From the NCBI RefSeq assembly GCF_015244745.1, contig NZ_JABCQI010000001.1, positions 434,001 through 498,000 of the forward strand: a stretch of DNA of 64,000 nt, written 5' to 3'. Position 1 is the first letter of the stretch, and the number at the start of each line of letters is the position of its first letter. Made by a program: the position numbers and the translations under genes. The notes beneath the pieces are model-generated. The model did no database searches, was not told where the DNA came from, and saw only the letters and a list, made by a program, of their open reading frames with translations. Below, piece by piece: positions 17,208 through 26,742 of the stretch. This stretch comes from Gluconobacter cadivus. Lineage in GTDB: Bacteria; Pseudomonadota; Alphaproteobacteria; Acetobacterales; Acetobacteraceae.

Positions 17208-18035
17208 TCAAGACACCTGAACAGCGTCCCCGTGTGTCTCTGACGCCCGGTCCCATGCCGGCCCCATCAAACGTAGCCTCGTAGAGTGCAGGCCGTCCGT
17301 CTCGGTCAGAACGTAATAGGCAGTATATTCCCCGGTCGGTTTTCCCGGACGATCCATCAATGCTTTGAAAACATTGCGGTCCGCCGTCATCTGCGTTCTA
17401 TCCCCGACCAAGGGCTGATTCCACATTTCCAGCGCTTCAGGCGCCCGTGCCCGGTCAATCATCAGGCAGTTCGGATCCACGAACCCGCCGTAGCTTTCGC
17501 GGAAAATCCCCCCTCCGATCCCGACCGACTCCCACTGATCCTCACAGACTGGTTTCAGTGTCCGCGGATGCACGAACCAGCGCCCTGCCCACGCCCAGTC
17601 CTGTCCTTCAATCGCCGCCAACAGAGAGGACAGATGGTCTGGCGCCCACCAGTTATCATCGTCGAGATAAGCAATGCGCGGAGCATTCGAAAGCTGGCTG
17701 AGTACGCTGCGCAATACGCCGCCGTCTCTCGCCCGCCCGAACCCTCCATGACGCTGCGACGTGGAATAGCCGGGCCAGAGCACTTCCACAGCCCAGCCCG
17801 GTGGCCGTCCTTCAATCGCGCTCTGAATCAGATCGTCAGCACCGTCTCCCGGAGGACAATCCAGACCGACAAGGATCTGAACCCGCAGATCTCCCACTTG
17901 CCGGAAAACAGACTGGATCGCTCGGACAATGGTAGGCCTCAGAAGGCTTGGCATGACAACCGCCACATCGAAAGGGCGCTGGTCGGGCGTGCCTGGATCA
18001 GCGAAAATATGAAGTCCGGGTTTCATGTCCGGCAC
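17208..18035 (-). CDS. Glycosyltransferase-like protein (GT-A fold)
   Basis: A 275-residue protein resembling family 2 glycosyltransferases. It has an N-terminal VAVVMPSLLR strand followed by the RAIQSVFRQ helix, and an acidic AYLDDDNWWAPDHL motif near residue 125 that would bind a nucleotide-sugar and metal. There is no membrane anchor, and donor and acceptor are unknown. The first codon is GTG, with an ATG three codons later as an alternative. It stands alone, convergent with the small helical gene and divergent from the aminopeptidase gene. Confidence 0.78.
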   Translation of the reverse strand: MPDMKPGLHIFADPGTPDQRPFDVAVVMPSLLRPTIVRAIQSVFRQVGDLRVQILVGLDCPPGDGADDLIQSAIEGRPPGWAVEVLWPGYSTSQRHGGFGRARDGGVLRSVLSQLSNAPRIAYLDDDNWWAPDHLSSLLAAIEGQDWAWAGRWFVHPRTLKPVCEDQWESVGIGGGIFRESYGGFVDPNCLMIDRARAPEALEMWNQPLVGDRTQMTADRNVFKALMDRPGKPTGEYTAYYVLTETDGLHSTRLRLMGPAWDRASETHGDAVQVS

Positions 18036-18117
18036 GATACTGCGCCCTCAAAGCCCTGTCACCTCACGCGCTGCTCTCTTGCACTTCAACGCTACAGGGC
18101 ACACCATGAGGGTCAGA

Positions 18118-19389
18118 ATGATCACTGCGAAAGAGTCCAACGTGTCCGCTCCCTCTACCTTTTCGCACGAACAGCTGCTCGACCGTCTGGGCGAGGTCGC
18201 CGTCCGCGTTGGCCTGAACATCTCGCCGGGCCAGCAGCTCCTCATTACCGCACCACTCACGGCCGTCGCACTGGTCCGACGCGTCACGGAACACGCATAC
18301 AAAGCCGGAGCTTCACTGGTCACGACCTTGTATGCGGATGATGAAACCACGCTCGCACGTTTCATCCACGCCCCGGACGACGCCTTCGACGTCGCTCCGA
18401 CATGGCTGGCCGAGGGCATGGCGCGTGCGTTCCGTGAAGGCGCAGCCCGCATGGCCATCACCGGCGCCAACCCGACGCTGCTCAAAGGACAGGACCCCGA
18501 ACGCATCGCACGCGCCAACCGCGCCAGTTCCAAGGCAAACCGTCCGGCGATGGAAATCATCACCCAGTTTGCCGTGAACTGGAACATCATCGCCTGCGCC
18601 ACACCGGCCTGGGCCGAACAGGTCTTTCCGAACCTTCCCCCTGAAGAGGCGCTCGCTGCCCTGTGGGACGGTATCTTCAAAGCATCTCGCGTGGACGTGG
18701 CCGATCCTGTCGCCGAGTGGAAAGCCCATAACGCCGCCCTGCATGCCCGGGCGAAATTCATGAACGACAGCCGCTTCGATGCCCTGCATTTCAGTGGCCC
18801 GGGCACGGATCTGACAGTCGGTCTTGCGGACGGACATCTCTGGGCAGGCGGCTCGGAAAAATCCGGAAATGGCATCGTCTGCAACCCGAATATCCCGACC
18901 GAGGAAATCTTCACGACCCCGCATCGCAGCAAGGTCAACGGACGCGTCAGCAGCACCAAGCCGCTGTTCCATCAGGGAACTCTGATCGACGAAATCTCGG
19001 TGCGCTTTGAAAACGGCCGTATTGTCGAAGCAACCGCCAGTCAGGGCGAGGACGTGCTCAAGCGGATTCTCGATACCGATGAAGGCGCGGCACGGATTGG
19101 CGAAGTCGCCCTTGTACCGCATTCCTCGCCCATCTCGGCCAGCAAGATCCTGTATCGGAACACGCTGTTCGATGAGAATGCGTCCAGCCATATCGCACTC
19201 GGCCAGGCCTACACAAAATGCATGGTCGATATCGAAGGTCTGACGCCGGAAGAACTTCTGGAACGGGGCGTCAACGACTCCCTTATTCATATCGACTGGA
19301 TGATCGGTTCGGACAAAATCGATCTTGATGGCCTCAAGAACGGCAACCGCGTGCCGCTGATGCGCGCTGGAGAATGGGTGCAGGTATGA
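18118..19389 (+). CDS. M29-type (AmpS/PepS) aminopeptidase
   Basis: A protein of about 423 residues in the thermophilic-aminopeptidase family (peptidase M29), which removes N-terminal residues using two metal ions. Recognisable features are the N-terminal ERLG-like helix with AVRVGLNISPGQQLLI, the EEIFTTPHRSKVNGRV segment and the C-terminal HIDWMIGSDKIDLDG motif with metal ligands. The chosen ATG has GAGGG 5 bases upstream; an ATG at 18106 is also possible, and the frame is open to 18025. Its stop overlaps the next gene by 4 bases. Confidence 0.9.
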   Translation: MITAKESNVSAPSTFSHEQLLDRLGEVAVRVGLNISPGQQLLITAPLTAVALVRRVTEHAYKAGASLVTTLYADDETTLARFIHAPDDAFDVAPTWLAEGMARAFREGAARMAITGANPTLLKGQDPERIARANRASSKANRPAMEIITQFAVNWNIIACATPAWAEQVFPNLPPEEALAALWDGIFKASRVDVADPVAEWKAHNAALHARAKFMNDSRFDALHFSGPGTDLTVGLADGHLWAGGSEKSGNGIVCNPNIPTEEIFTTPHRSKVNGRVSSTKPLFHQGTLIDEISVRFENGRIVEATASQGEDVLKRILDTDEGAARIGEVALVPHSSPISASKILYRNTLFDENASSHIALGQAYTKCMVDIEGLTPEELLERGVNDSLIHIDWMIGSDKIDLDGLKNGNRVPLMRAGEWVQV

Positions 19390-19946
19390 CGCTTTTCCGC
19401 ATGACAGGCCTTACCGGCCTTTTCGTCTCTGTAGCGATGCTGCCTCTGGCCGCACAGGCACAGTCTTATCCGCAAGCCGGCTACCCTGCTCAGGGGGGCA
19501 CCACAAGCCAGACCCAAATCGACGGAAGTGTGCCGCTTCAGGGAACTCCGCAGCAGACTCCTCAGATTCCGCCGCAGGTCCGTGCCGATATGGAGCGCGC
19601 CATGCAATACCCCCTGCCGCCAGACTTCATGACCCGTGCGGCAGCAACGATCGCCGAGCTTCAGGCCCGCAACATCCAGCCCCCCAACTCACATGGCGCA
19701 GGACTGGCCGAGACAATCAGCCGCATCAGCCAGATTCCCGGACTTGCGCCTGTCCTGCAAAGCCACGGCTTCACGCCCGAAAGCTTCGTGATGGGTATGA
19801 CGACCTTCGGCATGACCCTTGCCGCCAGCAACGGCCAGCTTCCAGCCGGAATGCCAAGCCCCAATCCCGCCAATGTCGCGCTTTTCAAAGCCCAACCCCA
19901 ACAGGTTACGGCCCTGATGCAGGCCATGGGCAATCCACCCCACTGA
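19386..19946 (+). CDS. Secreted protein of unknown function
   Basis: A 186-residue protein with a clear Sec signal peptide (hydrophobic core followed by AAQAQS, cleavage near residue 25). The next 40 residues are Gln/Pro-rich and low in complexity; the rest is mostly helical with no motif I recognise. The ATG overlaps the aminopeptidase stop as ATGA, so it is co-translated with it. A periplasmic location is inferred from the signal peptide. Confidence 0.8.
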   Translation: MTLFRMTGLTGLFVSVAMLPLAAQAQSYPQAGYPAQGGTTSQTQIDGSVPLQGTPQQTPQIPPQVRADMERAMQYPLPPDFMTRAAATIAELQARNIQPPNSHGAGLAETISRISQIPGLAPVLQSHGFTPESFVMGMTTFGMTLAASNGQLPAGMPSPNPANVALFKAQPQQVTALMQAMGNPPH

Positions 19947-20012
19947 ATACAAAACCGCGGCCGTGTTTCCAGCAGGATGACATGGCCGCTTCAGTCTCCG
20001 AAAAAGATCCGA

Positions 20013-20435
20013 ATGCCCATCAAACTCGACCCCGCACTCCTCCCTGCTCTGGATATCCTTGGCATGGCCCAGTCCGGCGCCCTTCTTCGTGCCGAGCGGG
20101 AGACGCCATCAGATGGTATTCCCGCCTTCGTCACCCGAGCAGGCTGGGATGAACTCACAGCGACACATGCTGCAAACCACAATGCTCCCCACAGTGTGCT
20201 TCTTCCGGCGCTCGAAAAAGCCGTCGCCCGTATTCTAGCTCACGCAGCCCAAAACGCGTCGCAGACGGGCGAAATGACGCCTGTCACCACGCTGCAAAGC
20301 GATCTTTTTCCCAGCGATCCTGATCTGGTTCTGGCCTTCGTCCGTGACAGCACCCATCCCGTAGCCTGCGCCCTGATTGGCACAGCCACGCAGATCGAGG
20401 CAGCACTCCGTGGTCGGGACGCTGCTCAGGACTGA
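20013..20435 (+). CDS. Hypothetical protein
   Basis: A protein of about 140 residues with no signal peptide, membrane segment or recognised motif; it is mainly Ala/Leu-rich and probably helical. The start is not decided: the ATG at 20013 begins a normal-looking N-terminus, while one at 19977 would add 12 residues, and neither has a strong ribosome site. Its 3' end overlaps the convergent fliJ gene by 10 bases. Confidence 0.6.
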   Translation: MPIKLDPALLPALDILGMAQSGALLRAERETPSDGIPAFVTRAGWDELTATHAANHNAPHSVLLPALEKAVARILAHAAQNASQTGEMTPVTTLQSDLFPSDPDLVLAFVRDSTHPVACALIGTATQIEAALRGRDAAQD

Positions 20436-20851
20436 CTGAACTGGCGAATGGCCAGTTCATCCAGCGCATTCTGTTCTTTTTTGAGCTCCGCCTGCCGCTC
20501 TTCTTCCTGCCGCTCCTCCTTCAGAGTTTTGACGGCTTCCATGGCAGCTCTCGCAATAATCAGTGCCGACCGCACAGTTTCACGATCCAGCGCGGCTTCG
20601 CGGCAGCGTGCCTGCGCTTCGGCAACAGCCTGCCGCCCGGCAGGAAGCCAGCGGCTGAAGGCTTCCACAGCACCATCCCCCGCTGTCGGACTGGAGGCGA
20701 TCCGCTGCTCGCTCAGTATTTCTTCCTGAGCCGCCGACAGCTTTTCTTCCGCAGCCGTCTCACGCGCAACGGCCTCCGCAAAGCTTCTTTCAACCAGATC
20801 AAGCTCCTGCTCACGCAGGGTGATGAGAGTGTCGAGAGGTGAGTGTTCCAT
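20426..20851 (-). CDS. fliJ: FliJ-like flagellar export protein
   Basis: A 141-residue protein that is almost entirely charged alpha-helix and coiled coil, with Glu/Gln/Arg-rich heptads throughout. This pattern, together with its position directly after fliI, identifies it as FliJ, the coiled-coil stalk of the flagellar type III export ATPase; sequence conservation alone would not be enough. The ATG at 20851 lies 13 bases after the fliI stop, with AAAGG about 10 bases upstream. An earlier ATG at 20875 would overlap fliI by 11 bases. Confidence 0.75.
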   Translation of the reverse strand: MEHSPLDTLITLREQELDLVERSFAEAVARETAAEEKLSAAQEEILSEQRIASSPTAGDGAVEAFSRWLPAGRQAVAEAQARCREAALDRETVRSALIIARAAMEAVKTLKEERQEEERQAELKKEQNALDELAIRQFSQS

Positions 20852-20864
20852 CCTGAAGGATCCT

Positions 20865-22223
20865 TTACGCCGCATTTAAAGGAGTGGTTTGCGGAATCGT
20901 CTGCATAATCTGGGCCAGTTGTTCAAAAGCCTCCGCACGCGTCGACCGCTCGTTCCGCCCCTGAGACAGGAACTGGTTCAGCTTGGGCACCAACGTGATG
21001 GCCTCGTCAACCTCACGATCAGTGCCTGACTTGTAAGCACCAAGACGGATCATATCCGCCATACGCTGATAGGTCGCCATCGCTGCGCGCGCACGTTGAG
21101 TAAGGGCGTTTTCCTCAAGAGAATTGCACCCCGGAACCGCACGGGACAGGGAGCGCAGGACATCAATGGCGGGATAGCGTCCCTGTTCACCAATCTTGCG
21201 ATCCAGAATGATATGACCATCCAGAATACCGCGCACCGCGTCCGCAACCGGCTCGTTCTGGTCATCTCCCTCCACCAGCACAGTAAAGAGAGCCGTAATC
21301 ATCCCCTGATCGGGATATCCCGGACCTGCGCGTTCCAGAAGGCGGGGCAGTTCGGCAAACACGGAAGGCGGGTAACCACGCGTCGCAGGGGGCTCCCCTG
21401 CAGAAAGACCAATTTCACGCAGCGCCATGCAAAACCGCGTCACGCTATCCATCAAAAGCAGAACCGACTTACCCTGATCCCGGAAATATTCCGCAATCGC
21501 CATGGCAGACAGCGCTGCTTCACGACGCATCAGTGGGGGTGAATCCGATGTTGCAATCACCAGAACGCTCCGGGCCAACCCTTCGGGCCCAAGATCATCC
21601 TCAATAAATTCTCGAACTTCTCGCCCGCGCTCACCCACAAGCGAAATCACGGCGACATCACATTCCGCCCCCCGCGCCAGCATTGAGAGCAGGGTCGATT
21701 TCCCAACACCCGACCCGGCGAAAAGCCCAAGCCTCTGACCGCGACGACAGGTCGTGAACGCATCAAGAGCGCGCACTCCGAGATCAATCCGTTCTCCCAG
21801 GCGTGCCCGACTGGCCGCGTTAGGGGGTGGACACTGGATCGCCTGACTCTTGATCGCAGGGAACAAAGGTCCTTTTCCATCAATCGGCTGCCCCAGCGGA
21901 TCCACCACCCGCCCCAGCCAGCTTGAATTAACTCTCAGGCCACCGTCACGACGGCTGAGGGGAATTCTGGCCTCACAACCTGGGCCAATCCCATCCAGCG
22001 TACCAAACGACATTAGGCGCGCAACATCTCCCTGAAATCCCACAACCTCAGATTGTATAATCCGCCCGTCACGCGCCTTAACCGCGACTCGATCCCCAAT
22101 CGTGATGAATCCATCGAGTCCGATCACGGTCATGCAAAGACCCACAACGTCTTTCACGCTTCCTTCAACCCAGTCGCAGGTGAAGTTCGTGAGCATTTCA
22201 AGCAGCTTGGCGTAATCGCTCAT
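20865..22223 (-). CDS. fliI: Flagellum-specific ATPase FliI
   Basis: A 452-residue F1-beta-like ATPase that energises flagellar type III export. It has Walker A in LGLFAGSGVGKSTLLSML, a Walker B region ending in LLLMDSVTRFCMALREIGL, and the PPSVFAELPRLLERAG segment typical of FliI/YscN ATPases. It is oriented away from the CtrA-type gene, with a 189-base shared upstream region carrying a CtrA box 63-77 bases before the fliI start. Control by CtrA is therefore likely, as for flagellar genes in Caulobacter. Confidence 0.95.
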   Translation of the reverse strand: MSDYAKLLEMLTNFTCDWVEGSVKDVVGLCMTVIGLDGFITIGDRVAVKARDGRIIQSEVVGFQGDVARLMSFGTLDGIGPGCEARIPLSRRDGGLRVNSSWLGRVVDPLGQPIDGKGPLFPAIKSQAIQCPPPNAASRARLGERIDLGVRALDAFTTCRRGQRLGLFAGSGVGKSTLLSMLARGAECDVAVISLVGERGREVREFIEDDLGPEGLARSVLVIATSDSPPLMRREAALSAMAIAEYFRDQGKSVLLLMDSVTRFCMALREIGLSAGEPPATRGYPPSVFAELPRLLERAGPGYPDQGMITALFTVLVEGDDQNEPVADAVRGILDGHIILDRKIGEQGRYPAIDVLRSLSRAVPGCNSLEENALTQRARAAMATYQRMADMIRLGAYKSGTDREVDEAITLVPKLNQFLSQGRNERSTRAEAFEQLAQIMQTIPQTTPLNAA

Positions 22224-22412
22224 AAAGGCAGTTTTCGACCGTTTCCTGCGGATTATTCCGACTTCCCGACCCTACAACCCTATCGTTAAGAGGAGCTTAA
22301 TGTTCCCCTTTAACGAGAATAATAATGACAATTTTACGATTTTTGATCCATGTCTATCGACAGACACAACCTTGGGTAGTAACCATTGATTCACCAAGCC
22401 GGGAGTTGAAAC
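22224..22412. promoter_or_regulatory. Divergent fliI / ctrA promoter region
   Basis: These 189 bases separate the divergent fliI and ctrA start codons. The middle, roughly 22281-22345, is unusually AT-rich for this genome and contains three TTAA tetramers. It must serve both genes. Exact -10 and -35 hexamers cannot be called with confidence. Confidence 0.7.
22286..22300. promoter_or_regulatory. CtrA box, TTAA-N7-TTAA
   Basis: TTAA at 22286-22289 and TTAA at 22297-22300 are separated by exactly 7 bases, the consensus CtrA binding geometry. A further TTAAC occurs at 22310-22314. The site lies about 113 bases upstream of ctrA and 63 upstream of fliI, so autoregulation and control of fliI-fliJ are both plausible. 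Confidence 0.75.
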
Positions 22413-23156
22413 ATGCGTATCCTTCTTGTCGATAGCGATCAGTCCGCCGCCGCCACATTGTCCCAGACACTGCGTAACGCGACCTTTACCGTCGATCATA
22501 CGCCCTCTGGCGAAGAGGCCATCGAGATGCTGCGCCACTACGATTATGACGTGGTCGTGCTCGAACTGATGCTGAACGATCTGGAAGGATACGAAGTCAT
22601 CCGGCGCGTCCGGGCAGCACGGATCACGACGCCGATCCTCGTCCTTTCGGCGCTGCTTCGCTCCCAGGCCAAGATCCGGGCTTTTTCCATGGGTGCTGAC
22701 GATTACATGACGAAGCCTTATGACGCAGGCGAACTGGTCGCACGTCTTCAGGCCGTCATGCGACGTTCCCGGGGCTTTGCCGAGCCGAAACTGCGCGTCG
22801 GCAATCTGGAGCTGGATCTGAACGGCAAGAATGTTACCGTCGATGGCGCAGCCTTGCATCTGACAGGCAAGGAATACGCCATTCTGGAGCTTCTGGTGAT
22901 CCGCAAAGGGTCCGTCCTGACCAAGGACGCGTTCCTCAATCACCTTTATGGCGGCATTGATGAACCGGAAATGAAGATCATTGACGTCTTCATCTGCAAG
23001 CTACGCCGGAAACTACAGAATGTCGGTGCAGGCAACCTGATCGCCACCGTCTGGGGACGTGGCTACATCCTGCGGGAAGACGATGTCTCAGAGACGGCTG
23101 CGCTCGCCAGCCTGCCTCCAGCAGTCACCGCACCCATCGTCGAAGCAGTCGTCTGA
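22413..23156 (+). CDS. ctrA: CtrA-type response regulator with Glu at the phosphoacceptor site
   Basis: A 247-residue OmpR-family response regulator that, by remembered comparison, matches alphaproteobacterial CtrA along its length. The winged-helix half is nearly identical to Caulobacter CtrA in HLTGKEY, FLNHLYGG, DEPEMKIIDVFICKLRRKL and VWGRGYILR. The receiver differs at key places: the phosphoacceptor Asp51 is Glu (codon GAA at 22563-22565, in VVVLELMLND), and residue 8 of the acidic pair is Ser (DSD instead of EDD). The conserved Ser in VLS and the Lys in MTKPY remain. The Asp51-to-Glu change equals the classic phosphomimetic allele, so constitutive activity is likely but inferred. GGGAG lies 8 bases before the ATG. 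Confidence 0.93.
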   Translation: MRILLVDSDQSAAATLSQTLRNATFTVDHTPSGEEAIEMLRHYDYDVVVLELMLNDLEGYEVIRRVRAARITTPILVLSALLRSQAKIRAFSMGADDYMTKPYDAGELVARLQAVMRRSRGFAEPKLRVGNLELDLNGKNVTVDGAALHLTGKEYAILELLVIRKGSVLTKDAFLNHLYGGIDEPEMKIIDVFICKLRRKLQNVGAGNLIATVWGRGYILREDDVSETAALASLPPAVTAPIVEAVV

Positions 23157-23176
23157 TCTTTTGAGATCAGACGACT
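23147..23176. terminator. 13-bp hairpin at the 3' end of ctrA
   Basis: A perfect 13-bp inverted repeat (23147-23159 with 23164-23176, 4-base loop) overlaps the ctrA stop codon and sits before the convergent glmM end. There is no long T-run after it, so it is a weak intrinsic terminator or a stabilising 3' structure. Confidence 0.6.
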
Positions 23177-23211
23177 AGCCTGACACGCATAACGGGTGAT
23201 GTCAGGCGCTT

Positions 23212-24570
23212 TCAGACATGAGCAATGGCGCGAATGATATCGCAGACATGATCAACCACTTCATGCACGAGCGCCTCGTCTTCTGCTTCTACCATAACGC
23301 GAATCAGCGGTTCCGTTCCGCTGGCGCGCAGAACAAGACGGCCACTCCCGGCCAGGCGTTCATCCGCCCAGGCCTTTGCAGCAGCAAGGTCTGGACTGCC
23401 CATCGGGCTGGCTCCTGAATAACGGACGTTTTTCAGGAGTTGCGGATACGGCGTGAAGAAACGGCAGATTTCACTGGCCGATCGCTTGGTTTCCACAGAC
23501 ACGGCCAGAACCTGCAAGGCGGCGATCAGACCGTCTCCTGTCGTGGCATAATCCGACAAAACCATATGTCCGGACTGCTCACCTCCGAGATTGGCCCCAA
23601 TCTCGCGCATCCGCTCCACGACATACCGATCACCAACCGATGTCCGCTGAAGCTCAAGCCCTTTTTCCGCCAGAGCTTTTTCCAGCCCCATATTGGACAT
23701 CACGGTCGTAACCACAGTGTTGCCGCGCAACCGTTCATGTTGCTTCCAGAAGGAAGCGATCAAACCGATGATCTGGTCTCCATCAACGAGATCGCCATTT
23801 TCATCCGCAATCAGAACCCGGTCCGCATCGCCATCCAGGGCAATGCCGAAATCCGCACCATGTTCCCGCACCGCCGCACACAAAGTTTCCGGATGGGTCG
23901 ATCCCACACCGTCATTGATGTTCAGCCCATCCGGCTCACAGCCGATCTTGATGACCTCCGCCCCCAGTTCCCACAATGCTTTGGGTGCCACGCGGTAAGC
24001 AGAGCCATTGGCACAATCAATGACGATCTTCAGGCCATCCAGACGCAACCCTCGTGGGAACGACGCCTTTGCGTTCTCGATGTAACGACCAGCCGCATCC
24101 GTCAGGCGGGAAGCCCGTCCAATCCGTTCCGGAGAGGCCAGTCGGGCAGAAAGATCCTGAGCCATCAGGTCTTCGATTTCGCCTTCAACTTCGTCCGAAA
24201 GTTTGAAACCATCCGGCCCGAACAGCTTGATCCCATTATCTGTAAAAGGATTGTGGGACGCTGAGACCATGACCCCAAGATCAGCCCGGAGAGAACGGGT
24301 CAGCATAGCGATCGCAGGCGTGGGCAGCGGACCAACCAGAATCACGTCCATCCCTGCCGACAGGAAACCCGCAACCAGAGCACATTCCAGCATATAACCG
24401 GAAAGGCGCGTATCCTTGCCCAGAACGACGCTGTGTCGGCGGTTCTGGCTCCGCATGAAATACAGACCCGCCGCCTGCCCCAGTCTCTGCGCGATTTCCA
24501 CCGTCATGGGCGCGGTATTGGCCGTCCCCCGGATGCCGTCAGTACCGAACAGAGACCTCTTGGTGGCCAT
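23212..24570 (-). CDS. glmM: Phosphoglucosamine mutase
   Basis: A 452-residue phosphohexomutase making glucosamine 1-phosphate for UDP-GlcNAc, peptidoglycan and LPS. It begins with FGTDGIRG and has the phosphoserine loop [14 protein letters not shown] (Ser105), the metal-binding DGDADR loop and the C-terminal [12 protein letters not shown] phosphate site. Length is standard for GlmM. It lies downstream of ftsH on the same strand, after a terminator, in a tilS-ftsH-glmM order familiar in alphaproteobacteria. Confidence 0.96.
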   Translation of the reverse strand: MATKRSLFGTDGIRGTANTAPMTVEIAQRLGQAAGLYFMRSQNRRHSVVLGKDTRLSGYMLECALVAGFLSAGMDVILVGPLPTPAIAMLTRSLRADLGVMVSASHNPFTDNGIKLFGPDGFKLSDEVEGEIEDLMAQDLSARLASPERIGRASRLTDAAGRYIENAKASFPRGLRLDGLKIVIDCANGSAYRVAPKALWELGAEVIKIGCEPDGLNINDGVGSTHPETLCAAVREHGADFGIALDGDADRVLIADENGDLVDGDQIIGLIASFWKQHERLRGNTVVTTVMSNMGLEKALAEKGLELQRTSVGDRYVVERMREIGANLGGEQSGHMVLSDYATTGDGLIAALQVLAVSVETKRSASEICRFFTPYPQLLKNVRYSGASPMGSPDLAAAKAWADERLAGSGRLVLRASGTEPLIRVMVEAEDEALVHEVVDHVCDIIRAIAHV

Positions 24571-24600
24571 AATGAAAAATCCTGCCTGTCTGCCAGAAAT

Positions 24601-24643
24601 AAAAAAGGCGCGGCACCGAGGATAATTTCCTCAATGACGCGCC
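24601..24643 (-). terminator. Rho-independent terminator after ftsH
   Basis: On the minus strand, GGCGCG pairs with CGCGCC (24638-24643 with 24607-24612), with an inner 5-bp GAGGA/TCCTC stem, followed by six Ts (24601-24606). It lies 24 bases after the ftsH stop and separates ftsH from glmM. Confidence 0.85.
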
Positions 24644-24666
24644 CGTTGGTGCGATTGGTTGCCTGA

Positions 24667-26571
24667 TTAACCCGCCTGAGGCGCCGGATCAAACGCGCCG
24701 GGACGTGTGGTCGGAACGGACGCACGACGGTTGTCAGGCACCTGCTCGTCATCTGCAGTCCGCTCGATAGCCTCGCCGCGCATGATACGACCGACATCGT
24801 CACCCGTCAGCGTTTCATATTCCAGCAACGCTGCGGTCAGACGATGCAGATCATCAAGGCGCGTCGTCAGCAGATCATGGGCCTGCTTATAGGCCGTATC
24901 GATCAGAGCTTTGACTTCCTTGTCGATCTCTCGCGCGGTTTCTTCGGAAATATTCTTGTTCTGCGTCACGGAATGACCAAGGAACACTTCCTGCCCGTTA
25001 TCGCCATAAGCGATCATGCCCAGCGTGTCGCTCATGCCCCATTCGGTCACCATCCGCCGTGCGAGATCTGTCGCACTTTTGATGTCGCCCGATGCCCCGG
25101 CGCTGACTTCCTCACGTCCGAAGATGATTTCTTCGGCAACGCGGCCACCCATGGCGATAACCAGTCGGGCCAGGCACCATTTACGGCTGTAGGAAATGTT
25201 ATCCTTCTCCGGCAGTGTCATGACCAGACCCAGCGCACGACCACGCGGCACGATCGTCGCCTTGTGGATCGGATCACTGCCCGGGGTGAAGATCGCGCAG
25301 ATGGCGTGGCCAGCTTCGTGATATGCCGTCGAGCGCTTTTCGTCTTCGGTCATGACCATGGAACGGCGCTCCGCCCCCATCATGACCTTGTCTTTGGCTT
25401 CTTCGAACTGTGCCATACCCACGGTCCGGCGTCCCTGACGGGCAGCCATAAGGGCCCCTTCGTTCACGAGATTGGACAGATCCGCACCCGAAAAACCCGG
25501 CGTTCCACGCGCAATCACCTTCGGGTCCACATCCGAAGACAGGGGCACTTTCTTCATGTGAACGCGCAGGATCTTTTCACGACCGGCCACATCGGGGTTC
25601 GGCACCACGACCTGACGGTCGAAACGACCCGGACGCAGCAAAGCCGGGTCCAGAACATCCGGACGGTTCGTCGCGGCAATCAGGATAACACCTTCATTGC
25701 TTTCGAAACCGTCCATCTCAACCAGCATCTGGTTCAGAGTCTGCTCGCGTTCGTCGTTACCGCCGCCAAGTCCCGCACCACGATGGCGGCCTACGGCGTC
25801 GATTTCGTCAATAAAGATGATGCAGGGCGCGGATTTCTTGCCCTGTTCGAACATGTCGCGCACACGCGACGCGCCGACGCCGACGAACATTTCCACAAAG
25901 TCCGAGCCGGAAATTGTGAAAAACGGAACATTGGCCTCGCCCGCAATAGCGCGCGCCAGCAGCGTCTTACCCGTGCCCGGAGGTCCGACCAGCAGCGCAC
26001 CCTTGGGGATCTTGCCGCCCAGACGGGTGAATTTCTGCGGGTCGCGCAGGAACTCGACGATTTCCTGAAGCTCGGATTTCGCTTCGTCAATGCCCGCAAC
26101 GTCTTCAAACGTCACACGACCGGTCTTTTCCGTCAGCAGCTTGGCGCGGGACTTGCCAAAGCCCATGGCCCGGCCACCACCGCCCTGCATCTGGCGGAAA
26201 ACCATGAAGCACAGGCCCACCAGCAGCAGAACCGGCAAATAAGCGCTGGCATAACGCAGAATCGGGCTTTCTCCGCTGTCCATCGGCTTGGCGGTCACTT
26301 CGACGCCAGCAGAAGTCAGACGGCCCGGAAGGCTCGGATCAAGTGGGGCATAGGTCTCGAAAGACGTGCCGTTCGTCAGGGTTCCGGAGACATTCTGCTC
26401 CTGAATCACAACCGAACGCACCTGATGCTGGTCCACATCATGAATGAAATCGGAATAGGCGATCTGCTGGGCTGCATGCTGTCCGCCACCGGGCTGGAAG
26501 GCTGTCAGCACTGCCATTCCGACCACGATGATGACCGCCCAGATCGCGACGTTACGGCCTAAATTGTTCAT
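24667..26571 (-). CDS. ftsH: ATP-dependent zinc metalloprotease FtsH
   Basis: A 634-residue membrane AAA+ protease that degrades membrane and regulatory proteins. In order it has an N-terminal membrane segment (residues 8-25), a periplasmic loop, a second membrane segment near residues 105-122, the AAA module with Walker A ([18 protein letters not shown]) and Walker B ([14 protein letters not shown]), and the zinc site HEAGH around residue 415. The disordered C-terminus is normal. The upstream 170 bases contain no recognisable heat-shock promoter that I can call. Confidence 0.97.
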   Translation of the reverse strand: MNNLGRNVAIWAVIIVVGMAVLTAFQPGGGQHAAQQIAYSDFIHDVDQHQVRSVVIQEQNVSGTLTNGTSFETYAPLDPSLPGRLTSAGVEVTAKPMDSGESPILRYASAYLPVLLLVGLCFMVFRQMQGGGGRAMGFGKSRAKLLTEKTGRVTFEDVAGIDEAKSELQEIVEFLRDPQKFTRLGGKIPKGALLVGPPGTGKTLLARAIAGEANVPFFTISGSDFVEMFVGVGASRVRDMFEQGKKSAPCIIFIDEIDAVGRHRGAGLGGGNDEREQTLNQMLVEMDGFESNEGVILIAATNRPDVLDPALLRPGRFDRQVVVPNPDVAGREKILRVHMKKVPLSSDVDPKVIARGTPGFSGADLSNLVNEGALMAARQGRRTVGMAQFEEAKDKVMMGAERRSMVMTEDEKRSTAYHEAGHAICAIFTPGSDPIHKATIVPRGRALGLVMTLPEKDNISYSRKWCLARLVIAMGGRVAEEIIFGREEVSAGASGDIKSATDLARRMVTEWGMSDTLGMIAYGDNGQEVFLGHSVTQNKNISEETAREIDKEVKALIDTAYKQAHDLLTTRLDDLHRLTAALLEYETLTGDDVGRIMRGEAIERTADDEQVPDNRRASVPTTRPGAFDPAPQAG

Positions 26572-26742
26572 CTCGCTCTCTGTCGTCCTTCAGACTGTTC
26601 CGTCAGATGCAGTACGGGATCACCCCTCACAACTGGCCGACCGGTCACATTCTGCGTTGACTCCATAACATAAGCCTCCGCGTCCACGATCCTACCCCAT
26701 CAAGGGCAGGAAAACGCATTTCTTGCGATTTTGAGGATCTTT

